A stretch of 64,000 nucleotides of DNA from CAILQE01 sp036745415 (GTDB taxonomy: Bacteria; Patescibacteriota; Saccharimonadia; Saccharimonadales; UBA4665), in the NCBI GenBank assembly GCA_036745415.1, contig DAIOGF010000001.1, forward strand, positions 62,001 to 126,000, in the 5' to 3' direction. Position 1 is the stretch's first letter, and every line of letters starts with the position of its first letter. Made by a program: the position numbers and the translations under genes. Below, one piece after another: positions 44,736 through 52,012 of the stretch. The notes under the pieces are model-generated. The model saw nothing but the letters and a program-made list of their open reading frames with translations. It had not been told where the DNA came from and ran no database searches.

Positions 44736-45506
44736 ATGAGCGAAGTAACAGATCAACAAATTAAACCACTGAGGAAGTGGAATATTTATGCAGGTGTACT
44801 ACATTTTGCATCTATGATAGCCATATTAGTACTATCTAATAATTTTTCATTACCCATAACAGCCACTTATATGACTGGCCCTCCAGGATCGACGCAGTCC
44901 GACCCAGTAACACTATTTAGTCCAAGAACAGCATTTCTAATAGCTGCATTCATGGGTCTATCTGCACTATTTCACTTTATAGTTGCATCTAGACAGTTCT
45001 TTGGAAGGTATTCTAAGGGATTAAAAGAACACAGAAACTACTTTAGATGGGTTGAATACTCATTATCTAGTTCACTTATGATATTCATCATATCTCAGCT
45101 TAACGGCCTTTCTAATTATGCAACCCTACTTGCTATCGTTGGATGTAACGTATCTATGATTTTATTTGGATGGTTACAAGAAAAATATGTAGAACCAGGC
45201 ACAAAAGACTTACTTCCGTTCTTCTTTGGATGCATAGCAGGTATAGTTCCTTGGCTTATAGTTGTAGTGCAGTTGATTGGACCAAAAGATCCATCTAGCG
45301 TTAGAGCTCCTGGATTCGTTTACGGAATAATTATTAGCTTATTCATACTATTCAACTGTTTTGCTCTAGTTCAATACAAACAGTATAAGGCTAATGGAAA
45401 ATGGGCTAATTACCTTCGAGGTGAAAAAGCTTACATTATTCTAAGCTTTGTAGCTAAATCTCTACTAGCTTGGCAGATATTTGCTGGTACTCTAGCAGCT
45501 AAATAA
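44736..45506 (+). CDS. Heliorhodopsin
   Basis: 256-aa seven-helix retinal protein of the heliorhodopsin family, which has its N-terminus inside the cell. The key residues fall at the numbering known for the type protein 48C12: Schiff-base Lys241 in SFVAKSLLAWQIFAGTL, counter-ion Glu107 in RWVEYSLSSSLMI, His23 in GVLHFAS and His80 in ALFHFIV. The extracellular loop between helices A and B is long, as in the family. Co-transcribed after an SDR. The stop lies directly against the stop of the converging cytochrome bd-type operon. No retinal or carotenoid synthesis genes are in the window. Confidence 0.95.
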   Translation: MSEVTDQQIKPLRKWNIYAGVLHFASMIAILVLSNNFSLPITATYMTGPPGSTQSDPVTLFSPRTAFLIAAFMGLSALFHFIVASRQFFGRYSKGLKEHRNYFRWVEYSLSSSLMIFIISQLNGLSNYATLLAIVGCNVSMILFGWLQEKYVEPGTKDLLPFFFGCIAGIVPWLIVVVQLIGPKDPSSVRAPGFVYGIIISLFILFNCFALVQYKQYKANGKWANYLRGEKAYIILSFVAKSLLAWQIFAGTLAAK

Positions 45507-46019
45507 TTAGTCTTTAATTTTATATAAGACATACATTGGTCCTAGTATTAGGGCCAATGTTAATATTTCCCCAGGAATAAAATATGGCAAGAACATAGAA
45601 TTAGACTCCGGGTGATTATTAACTACAAATAGAATAGATTTTAAAACTACTAGGGCAAGAAAAACCAGACTACCAACATGTGATAAGAAAAATAGCCAAT
45701 CAGATATCTTGTTTTTATTATTTTGTTTTACATAAAAAATGTAGGTATATAGTATTCCGCGAGCAACTAAGAATGATCCGGCCAGGAATGCGAACACGAA
45801 TAAAGACTTAGCTATTTTATCTAGACTACCTGAATAGAAAACAAAAAATAAGACCAACGAAATTATTAAGAGAGTGTGTGTCATCTCCCAAGTTGTTTCT
45901 ACATAATTTCTTTTGTGATCTTTAGAAATGGCTTTTTTGTAGCTTAAATATGTCTCATAACCAAATAGGGCAATATATATGGATACTGGTATAAGGAATA
46001 ATATTAATCCAGAATACAT
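45507..46019 (-). CDS. Half-size membrane partner of cytochrome bd subunit I (possible minimal subunit II)
   Basis: 170 aa with five hydrophobic segments. The segment order, with EMTHTLLIISLVLFFVFYSG in the second segment, is only loosely like CydB, which is normally about 340-380 aa with eight or nine helices. It begins 3 nt after the cydA stop, so it is the second gene of that operon, where cydB is expected. Either a shortened subunit II or an unrelated small partner. Confidence 0.6.
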   Translation of the reverse strand: MYSGLILFLIPVSIYIALFGYETYLSYKKAISKDHKRNYVETTWEMTHTLLIISLVLFFVFYSGSLDKIAKSLFVFAFLAGSFLVARGILYTYIFYVKQNNKNKISDWLFFLSHVGSLVFLALVVLKSILFVVNNHPESNSMFLPYFIPGEILTLALILGPMYVLYKIKD

Positions 46020-46022
46020 GTC

Positions 46023-47339
46023 TTACTGAGCCTTATTCTTGGTAACTTTTTTAATTGCCAAATAAGTTACAACGAAAAGTAACACAAAGAAAACAGGGAA
46101 GACGTAGCCATATGAAGTTATGTCATTAGATTTTGTTAAAGCATCCTCAGTAGTGACGTATCCCCTAACCGCCCAAGGCTGTCTACCTATTTCAGTGAGC
46201 ATCCATCCGAGTTCAACAATTACTAATCCTAGGAAAGATATTATTCCAAAAATTTTCAAGTAAGTATCTGTGAAGAAGAATTTAATTTTTCTATATGAAG
46301 CAAGTAAATATACAAATATGGTTAGACTAAACAATCCAACCATAGTCATCTTTGAATCAAAGATGGTATGCACATATGCCGGTGGGCGCTGATTAGTAGG
46401 AATTAGATCTAGCCCTTTAACTTCAGCATTTGGAGACTCACCAACTAAGATACTAAGTAGATTAGGAACAACAATTCTAGGTCCCACTAATTTACCCTCA
46501 GAATTTATAATACCTCCGAAAACATATGATGAATGTGCTCCAGTCTTAGTAACTGCTTCAATTTGAGCTAATTTAGAAGGTTCATTCTCGGCAAGATATT
46601 TAGCGCTGATACTACCTGTCACAATTGAGAGAAGTATAACGATTGAAGATGCTAGGAGTATTTTTTTAATTACATAAAAATTAAGGCTATTGAATCTATC
46701 AGATAGTTTTTCTTTCTTTAGCTTAAATGCATATATGCCGGCTAATGCCATCATTGCCGCAAGATAATATCCAAGCATCGAATGGGCGAACTCTATAACC
46801 GAAGTTCTAGAAAACATTGCATTCCAAACATCAATATTTGAAAGCTTGCCGCCAATAATATCAAAGCCTTTAGGTAGGTTAATCCAAGCATTAACGGAAG
46901 TAATTGAGTAAGCGCTAAGTGATCCGCCCAGTATAATCATTGATCCATAAAACATGTGAAGGTTTCTAGAAACCTTTTTATTATTCCATGTGTACATGTA
47001 TAGAGCTAAGAATACCGCTTCAATAATGAAGGCATATGTCTCAAACATGAATGGAAGTCCTATAACTTTACCGCCGAATTTAAGTATTCCCGGCCAGACT
47101 AGCGAGAACTGCAGGGCGACAACAGTTCCAGACATAACCCCTGCTATTACTAAAATTGTCATAACCTTAGACCATAATTTTGCTAAATCAATTAGTCTGT
47201 CGTCTTTTCTCTTCTTCCCTAAGTATTCAAACCAAAGAACTAAGATAGGCAATGTAAGACTGAACATTAAAATTAGAATATGGAAACCTAGTGAGTCCCC
47301 CATTAAAACCCGAGATGCGTGAACAACGCTTTGATTCAT
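46023..47339 (-). CDS. cydA: Cytochrome bd ubiquinol oxidase subunit I
   Basis: 438 aa, about nine membrane helices; binds the three hemes and reduces O2 with quinol. Heme ligands expected in the family are present: His20 in LGFHILILMFSLTLP, His at about 185 in IEFAHSMLGYY, and the Met region around GWMLTEIGRQPWAVRG (about residue 380), which is the CydA signature. The quinol (Q) loop is of the short type. Quinone synthesis genes are absent from the window. The start is leaderless, 6 nt after a TATAAT. Confidence 0.92.
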   Translation of the reverse strand: MNQSVVHASRVLMGDSLGFHILILMFSLTLPILVLWFEYLGKKRKDDRLIDLAKLWSKVMTILVIAGVMSGTVVALQFSLVWPGILKFGGKVIGLPFMFETYAFIIEAVFLALYMYTWNNKKVSRNLHMFYGSMIILGGSLSAYSITSVNAWINLPKGFDIIGGKLSNIDVWNAMFSRTSVIEFAHSMLGYYLAAMMALAGIYAFKLKKEKLSDRFNSLNFYVIKKILLASSIVILLSIVTGSISAKYLAENEPSKLAQIEAVTKTGAHSSYVFGGIINSEGKLVGPRIVVPNLLSILVGESPNAEVKGLDLIPTNQRPPAYVHTIFDSKMTMVGLFSLTIFVYLLASYRKIKFFFTDTYLKIFGIISFLGLVIVELGWMLTEIGRQPWAVRGYVTTEDALTKSNDITSYGYVFPVFFVLLFVVTYLAIKKVTKNKAQ

Positions 47340-47345
47340 ACTTTA

Positions 47346-47351
47346 ATTATA
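47346..47351 (-). promoter_or_regulatory. -10 box giving a leaderless cydA transcript
   Basis: TATAAT on the reverse strand, 6 nt before the ATG at 47339; no ribosome-binding site. Confidence 0.5.
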
Positions 47352-47398
47352 AATGCTTTAGAGGCTATTTAATAGTATCTAAGGCTATAAGGCGCGGT

Positions 47399-47878
47399 TT
47401 ATTTTACGCTAACGTAATTTCTGTAATGAAACTTATATCCATCTTCTTCCTGATTTTCAAGTTCAGCACTTAGCACGAAAGTATCTTTATACTCTGGGAA
47501 GAATACATCACAGTCATAGTCACCTTCAATTTCTGTAAGCCATAATTCATCTGCGAATTCTAAAGCTTCTTCAAAAACTTTAGCACCACCTATAACCCAA
47601 ATGTCTTTATTTAAGTCATAACCTCTTAAGAAGTCTTTAACATTCTCCACAATAATAACTTTTGAAGTTGGATTATATGATCTAGTAGCTATGAACACAT
47701 TAAGTCCATCAAGAACCGATGTCATTTGCTCATAAGTTTTTCTACCAACAAGTATGTTTGCTCCCTTGGTTTTCATAAGTTCTTGGTATCTACTAACGTC
47801 TGAAGGAATACTCCAGGGTAACTTTTCCCCTTTTGCTAAGCCTCTTTTTTCATCAATTGCAGCTAAAAATCTAATCAT
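47399..47878 (-). CDS. folA: Dihydrofolate reductase
   Basis: Reduces dihydrofolate to tetrahydrofolate with NADPH. MIRFLAAIDEKRGLAKG, then the conserved LPWSIPSDVSRYQELM, ILVGRKTYEQM, IWVIGGAKVFEEAL and the C-terminal ELWLTEIEGDYDCDVFFPE. 159 aa, a normal length. The frame is open to 47911, but the ATG at 47878 matches the family start. Gives THF for the folD and glyA products. Confidence 0.95.
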   Translation of the reverse strand: MIRFLAAIDEKRGLAKGEKLPWSIPSDVSRYQELMKTKGANILVGRKTYEQMTSVLDGLNVFIATRSYNPTSKVIIVENVKDFLRGYDLNKDIWVIGGAKVFEEALEFADELWLTEIEGDYDCDVFFPEYKDTFVLSAELENQEEDGYKFHYRNYVSVK

Positions 47879-47937
47879 ATTAATAATGTAACATATCTGC
47901 ATTATAAGCATAATCGCTTAATAATCTGGCCCTAATC

Positions 47938-47946
47938 TGTTAAGAT
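47938..47946 (+). promoter_or_regulatory. Extended -10 promoter of tRNA-Arg(TCG)
   Basis: TGTTAAGAT, 11 nt before the mature tRNA; TTAATA lies 17 bp upstream of the TAAGAT (47918-47923). Confidence 0.45.
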
Positions 47947-47957
47947 AATGTTTATAT

Positions 47958-48034
47958 GCACCCGTAGCTCAGCTGGATAGAGCATCTGTCTTCGGAACAG
48001 AGGGTCGGCGGTTCGAATCCGTCCGGGTGTACCA
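47958..48034 (+). tRNA. tRNA-Arg (anticodon TCG)
   Basis: GCACCCG pairs with CGGGTGT (one G-T), D arm GCTCAGCTGGATAGAGC, anticodon stem TCTGT/ACAGA around CTTCGGA (TCG), T loop GGTTCGAATCC, discriminator A, encoded CCA. Confidence 0.96.
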
Positions 48035-48128
48035 ATATCCTATTTATCTCAATTTCTACCTTTAATTAGACTTAAAATACAATTTTCTATCTGTTATTAA
48101 CTTTACTTGAATAATATCAATAAAAATA

Positions 48129-48158
48129 TTACAACATTTATTGTTTTTATGTTATAAT
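48129..48158 (+). promoter_or_regulatory. Promoter with extended -10 for the RRM gene; about 130-nt leader
   Basis: TTACAA (48129-48134), 18 bp, TATAAT (48153-48158) with TG at 48150-48151. The predicted start near 48165 leaves about 130 nt of untranslated leader. The leader holds ATCAAC/GTTGAT, a 6-bp hairpin around 48200-48220, before the ribosome-binding site AAAGGA. Long structured leaders are usual for cold-shock RNA chaperone genes. Nothing else is seen in 48035-48297. Confidence 0.6.
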
Positions 48159-48297
48159 AACGTCTAGTGCAAGTAGTTAGTGTATTCTCTTCACCATCTA
48201 ATCAACTTTTATTTGTTGATACCAACATGATAGTGAGCAGCAATATGAATTGCGTGCCTCCATATCAAAGGTATTAATAAAGAAAGGATCTTATTAT

Positions 48298-48609
48298 ATG
48301 GCTATTAAATTATACGTTGGAGGTTTACCATACAGTGTAAACAACCAAGAACTAAGCGATTACTTTTCTAACGAAGGTAAAGTATCTAGCGCCATGGTTA
48401 TCATGGACAAGATGACTGGTCGTTCTAAAGGTTTTGGATTCGTAGAATTCGAAAACGATGAAGAAGGACGAAATGCTATCAAGAATCTTGACGGCAAAGA
48501 CTTCGGTGGAAGAAAGCTAGTTGTAAACGAAGCTCGACCACAAGAAGATCGAAGACCATCAAATGGTGGAAATCGAAACTTCGGTGGAAACAACCGAAAT
48601 CGTTACTAA
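48298..48609 (+). CDS. RRM-type RNA-binding protein (Rbp/glycine-rich, cold-shock type)
   Basis: 103 aa: a single RNA-recognition motif (RNP2 LYVGGLPYSV, RNP1 RSKGFGFVEF) and an Arg/Gly/Asn-rich tail (NRNFGGNNRNRY). Binds single-stranded RNA and probably acts as an RNA chaperone. The frame is open upstream to 48250, but AAAGGATC and the family start MAIKLYVGG fix the ATG at 48298. Codon choice is biased to one codon per residue, suggesting high expression. Long leader upstream, strong terminator downstream. Confidence 0.94.
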   Translation: MAIKLYVGGLPYSVNNQELSDYFSNEGKVSSAMVIMDKMTGRSKGFGFVEFENDEEGRNAIKNLDGKDFGGRKLVVNEARPQEDRRPSNGGNRNFGGNNRNRY

Positions 48610-48630
48610 GATAAATTAAGTCTTAGAAAG

Positions 48631-48664
48631 AAAAGCCCTTTATTTTATAAGGGGCTTTTTTATT
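48631..48664. terminator. Rho-independent terminator after the RRM gene
   Basis: AAAAGCCCTTTA pairs with TAAGGGGCTTTT around a short T-rich loop, followed by TTTTTTATTTTT on the forward strand. On the reverse strand the stem is followed by TTTTCTTTC, so it may also end the converging gene whose stop is at 48660. Confidence 0.8.
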
Positions 48665-49025
48665 TTTCTTTAAGCCAAGAAAGAGCTTCTTCCCGTGTTG
48701 AGAATACTCGGGTGTTATCGCCCTTACCCATAGCTAAGATTATGGCCTTAGAAACTTCAGTCAATATTGTATTACCGCCAAATATTGCCAATTTATCATA
48801 ATTAAGAGATTCAAGAACTTGCATAGCCGCCTTGTTAGATTCAGCTGAGAATCTTCCTTGTTTTGAAATGTCTATAATACCCAACTTTGGCTTTCCATCT
48901 GTTTGTAGCTTGCTGAATAAGTCTATGGCGTCAAATCTTAAATTTTCGAATGTTGAATAAGTCTGATCGCCTTCAACTTGAAGTTCTACATATCCGTCGT
49001 CATTTAGAAATATTCTATCTGCCAT
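48660..49025 (-). CDS. STAS/SpoIIAA-like domain protein
   Basis: 121 aa, one alpha/beta domain. The strand-helix pattern (PKLGIIDISKQGRFS; KLAIFGGNTILTEVSKAII; VFSTREEALSWLKEK) matches SpoIIAA-like/STAS-like proteins. Classical anti-anti-sigma phosphoserine context (D-S at the end of strand 3) is not obvious; here it is DISKQGRFSAES. It follows the XRE gene by 7 nt, so the two may work together. Confidence 0.7.
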   Translation of the reverse strand: MADRIFLNDDGYVELQVEGDQTYSTFENLRFDAIDLFSKLQTDGKPKLGIIDISKQGRFSAESNKAAMQVLESLNYDKLAIFGGNTILTEVSKAIILAMGKGDNTRVFSTREEALSWLKEK

Positions 49026-49032
49026 TTATTGA

Positions 49033-49566
49033 TTAATCTTTTTTATTATCTTCTATTATTTGTTTATTATATAACACTCTCTGAATTGTACGAATAATCT
49101 CTTGAGCCTGCGAGTAACTTACTCCTACTTTTGCAACATCAACCGGCTTTTTTTGTCCACTAACTTGCTTAAAGTGAAGCACTATTCCACTTTTGTCATA
49201 ATGCACGTCAAGAAAATCTGAGTATGAGGCTTTGTCGTTAACTAGTGGGCTAAGCATCATTACGATTCCTTTAGTTAGATTAATTTCCTTGGGCTCTTCA
49301 ACTGATTCAGATTCATAACCAGCCAGCTCCCATAGTTTATCTGCTTCATTATCTTCAATATTTAGATAAGTGATAAGTAGCTCTAGAATATCCTCATCTG
49401 GTCTAAGCATTCCTGATTCAATTTTCGTTAAAATATTAACTTCTATTTCGATTGCTTCAGATACTTCACTCAATTCCATATTATTAAGAATTCTAGATTT
49501 TTTAATCTTATTCCCTAAAGACTTATATGGATTTATGGGGTTATTGTCACTACTCATAAGTATCAT
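49033..49566 (-). CDS. XRE-type HTH regulator with C-terminal DUF3467-like domain
   Basis: 177 aa. Residues 15-75 form a Cro/C1-type HTH (LGNKIKKSRILNNMELSEVS, then IETVxILTKIESGMLRP-type recognition part NILTKIESGMLRP). Residues 100-165 resemble DUF3467 (ASYSDFLDVHYDKSGIVLHF ... VGVSYSQAQEIIRTIQRVL). AAAGGGG lies 6 nt before the ATG. Divergent from murB with 61 nt between; control of murB or of its own operon is possible. Confidence 0.72.
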   Translation of the reverse strand: MILMSSDNNPINPYKSLGNKIKKSRILNNMELSEVSEAIEIEVNILTKIESGMLRPDEDILELLITYLNIEDNEADKLWELAGYESESVEEPKEINLTKGIVMMLSPLVNDKASYSDFLDVHYDKSGIVLHFKQVSGQKKPVDVAKVGVSYSQAQEIIRTIQRVLYNKQIIEDNKKD

Positions 49567-49614
49567 TATATTAAACCCCTTTAGATGTTATATCAAGAAA
49601 AAACATCTTATTGG

Positions 49615-49620
49615 TATAAT
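49615..49620 (+). promoter_or_regulatory. -10 box giving a leaderless murB transcript
   Basis: TATAAT ending 7 nt before the ATG at 49628; no ribosome-binding site. Confidence 0.5.
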
Positions 49621-49627
49621 TAGGTTA

Positions 49628-50635
49628 ATGAATATATTAAAAAACGTTAACTTAGGCCAATACAGCTCAATGGGACTTGGTGGTAATGCAAAATATTTAG
49701 TTGAAATTACTAATGTGGAGGACATTAAAGATGCTCTAGATTTCGCTAAGGACAATACCTTAAATACATTAATGATCGGTGGTGGCAATAACCTAATATT
49801 TAGCGATAAAGGATTTGACGGGTTAGTTCTTATCAATGACATAAAAGGAATTGAACAAATAGATGAAGCTACTTTTAAAATCGGAGCCGGTGAGGATTGG
49901 GATGAATTTGTAGATTTTTCCGTAGAGAAAGATTTAAGCGGAATCGAATGTCTTTCAAAGATTCCAGGAAAAATGGGATCAGCTCCCATTCAAAACATCG
50001 GCGCATACGGACAAGAAATTAAAGACACACTTATTAGTGTTGAGGTGTATGACTTAGATAATAACGAAATTAAAACTCTTAATAATTCAGAATGCGATTT
50101 TAGTTACAGAAATAGTATATTCAAGAAAAATCCTGGTAAATACTTTGTTATTAGTATTACTCTAAAATTACATAAAGAACACATGAAGCCACCTTTTTAT
50201 GAAAGTGTGAATAAGTATCTAACCGATAATAACATTAATGAATATACTCCAAGAAATTTAAGAAATGCAGTTAGTGCTATTAGATTAGTTAAACTTCCCG
50301 ACCCTAAGTTAATCAAAAACTGTGGATCTTTCTTCACTAACCCAATTATAGAGAAAGAATTGATGGATAAATTAGTATCTAAATATCCCGAAATCCCTCA
50401 TTGGGAAGAAAAAGATGATAGATACAAAGTATCAGCTGCCTGGTTATTAGAATCTACTGGATTTAAAAATTATCACGATAAGAATGGAATGGCTACATGG
50501 AAAAATCAGCCACTAGTAGTAGTTAATGAAAACGCTAAAAGCATAAATGATCTTTTAGAGTTCAAAGATCTAATAGTTGATAAAGTTCAAGAAAAATTTG
50601 ATATTACCTTAGAGATGGAGCCAGTTTTAATCTAA
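49628..50635 (+). CDS. murB: UDP-N-acetylenolpyruvoylglucosamine reductase
   Basis: NADPH/FAD enzyme that makes UDP-MurNAc. MNILKNVNLGQYSSMGLGGN, FAD loop IGGGNNLIFSDKGFDGLV, IPGKMGSAPIQNIGAYGQE, SYRNSIFKK (type I Tyr/Arg), the catalytic Ser in NCGSFFTNP, and AAWLLESTGFK. 335 aa. The frame is open to 49370, but that stretch is antisense to the XRE gene; the ATG at 49628 fits the family and the promoter. It overlaps the end of glyA by 4 nt. Confidence 0.95.
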   Translation: MNILKNVNLGQYSSMGLGGNAKYLVEITNVEDIKDALDFAKDNTLNTLMIGGGNNLIFSDKGFDGLVLINDIKGIEQIDEATFKIGAGEDWDEFVDFSVEKDLSGIECLSKIPGKMGSAPIQNIGAYGQEIKDTLISVEVYDLDNNEIKTLNNSECDFSYRNSIFKKNPGKYFVISITLKLHKEHMKPPFYESVNKYLTDNNINEYTPRNLRNAVSAIRLVKLPDPKLIKNCGSFFTNPIIEKELMDKLVSKYPEIPHWEEKDDRYKVSAAWLLESTGFKNYHDKNGMATWKNQPLVVVNENAKSINDLLEFKDLIVDKVQEKFDITLEMEPVLI

Positions 50636-51909
50636 TTGTCGCTTGGTAGTGGGAATTTAAGAGAGAATTTTCTTACTTCGTCTCTTAGTTGATTTAATTT
50701 AGTTTCGTCTTCACGGTGCTTGATACCTAGATCAATATATTCAGCAACTACTTTCATATCTTCTTCTTTTAGTCCACGGGTAGTCATAGCTGGAGTACCT
50801 AGTCTTAGACCACTTGGCCTAAAAGGAGGCATTGGATCATCGGCAATTGAATTACTATTTGCAGATAGCCCAATTTTATCTAGTACTATTTGAGCAGTTC
50901 TACCATCTATTTCCCTGCTCTTCATCATATCTATTAAAATCAAATGGTTATCTGTGCCATTTGTTATTAATTTAAATCCTCTTTTAGTTAGTTCGTCTGC
51001 AAGGACTTTAGCATTCTTTAAAATTTGCTTAGCGTAAGTTTTGAATTCAGGTTGAAGCGCTTCATTGAATGCTACAGCTTTAGCCGCAATATTATTTTCA
51101 TGAGGTCCGCCCTGCATGCCTGGGAATACTTCCCTATCAATCAGCGTTGGAATATTTTCAATTGTTTTCTCTGGAGCTTTAAGGGGATTGGAAACTGTAC
51201 CCATACTTAGTATTAATCCACCTCTAGGTCCTCTTAAAGTTTTGTGAGTAGTTGTAGTCATAACATGGAATCCATAATCTAATGGATTTTCTAATTCACC
51301 TGCCGCAATTAGTCCCGCAATATGTGCCATATCTGCCATTAGTAAAGCCCCTACCTCATTACCAATTTCAACAAACTTCTTGTAGTCTAAGGTTCTTGGA
51401 TAACCACTAAAGCCAGCTAGGATGATCTTTGGTTTGTGCTTTATGGCTAGTTCTCGCATTTCCTCATAATCTATTTCACCAGTTTCTACATCCTTCATTC
51501 CGTATCTAACAAAGTTGTATAGTTTGGCTGATGCAGTAACTGGTTGACCATGAGTTAAATGTCCTCCATGATCTAATTTCATAGCTAAAACTGTATCTCC
51601 GGGATTTAACCATGCGTTATATACAGCAATATTTGCAGGAGCGCCTGAATGGGGTTGTACATTAGCATGATCTGCCCTAAAAAGCTGTTTAGCTCTATCT
51701 ATAGCTAATTGCTCGACTATATCTGTATAATCTTGTCCTCCATAATATCTTTTTCCAGGGTAGCCCTCTGAGTATTTATTCGTAAAGACACTGCCTAGTG
51801 CTTCAAGAACTTCTCTAGTTACATAGTTTTCAGAAGGTATTAATTCTAATCCTTCTCTCTGCCTTTGTTCTTCTTTCTTAATAAGATCAGCTACAAATTT
51901 GTCTTTCAC
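50632..51909 (-). CDS. glyA: Serine hydroxymethyltransferase
   Basis: PLP enzyme that converts serine and THF to glycine and methylene-THF. LIPSENYVTREVLEALGS, NKYSEGYPGKRYYGGQ, the PLP-Lys in TTTTHKTLRGPRGG (about residue 225), and the C-terminal SGLRLGTPAMTTRGL. 425 aa, normal. The start is GTG at 51909 after AAAGGA. It lies between murB and murA but on the other strand. Confidence 0.97.
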   Translation of the reverse strand: MKDKFVADLIKKEEQRQREGLELIPSENYVTREVLEALGSVFTNKYSEGYPGKRYYGGQDYTDIVEQLAIDRAKQLFRADHANVQPHSGAPANIAVYNAWLNPGDTVLAMKLDHGGHLTHGQPVTASAKLYNFVRYGMKDVETGEIDYEEMRELAIKHKPKIILAGFSGYPRTLDYKKFVEIGNEVGALLMADMAHIAGLIAAGELENPLDYGFHVMTTTTHKTLRGPRGGLILSMGTVSNPLKAPEKTIENIPTLIDREVFPGMQGGPHENNIAAKAVAFNEALQPEFKTYAKQILKNAKVLADELTKRGFKLITNGTDNHLILIDMMKSREIDGRTAQIVLDKIGLSANSNSIADDPMPPFRPSGLRLGTPAMTTRGLKEEDMKVVAEYIDLGIKHREDETKLNQLRDEVRKFSLKFPLPSDN

Positions 51910-52012
51910 TATATATTTTCCTTTGATTAGTATTATATAATATCCTTACCGATAAATATAAAACAAAAATAATTGCAAAGATATATCATAATTGGTATAT
52001 TAAAAGGTACAC

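Noticed and set aside
49370..49627. N-terminal extension of murB
   Set aside because: It is antisense to the XRE gene and lacks MurB similarity; the family start and the -10 box fit 49628.
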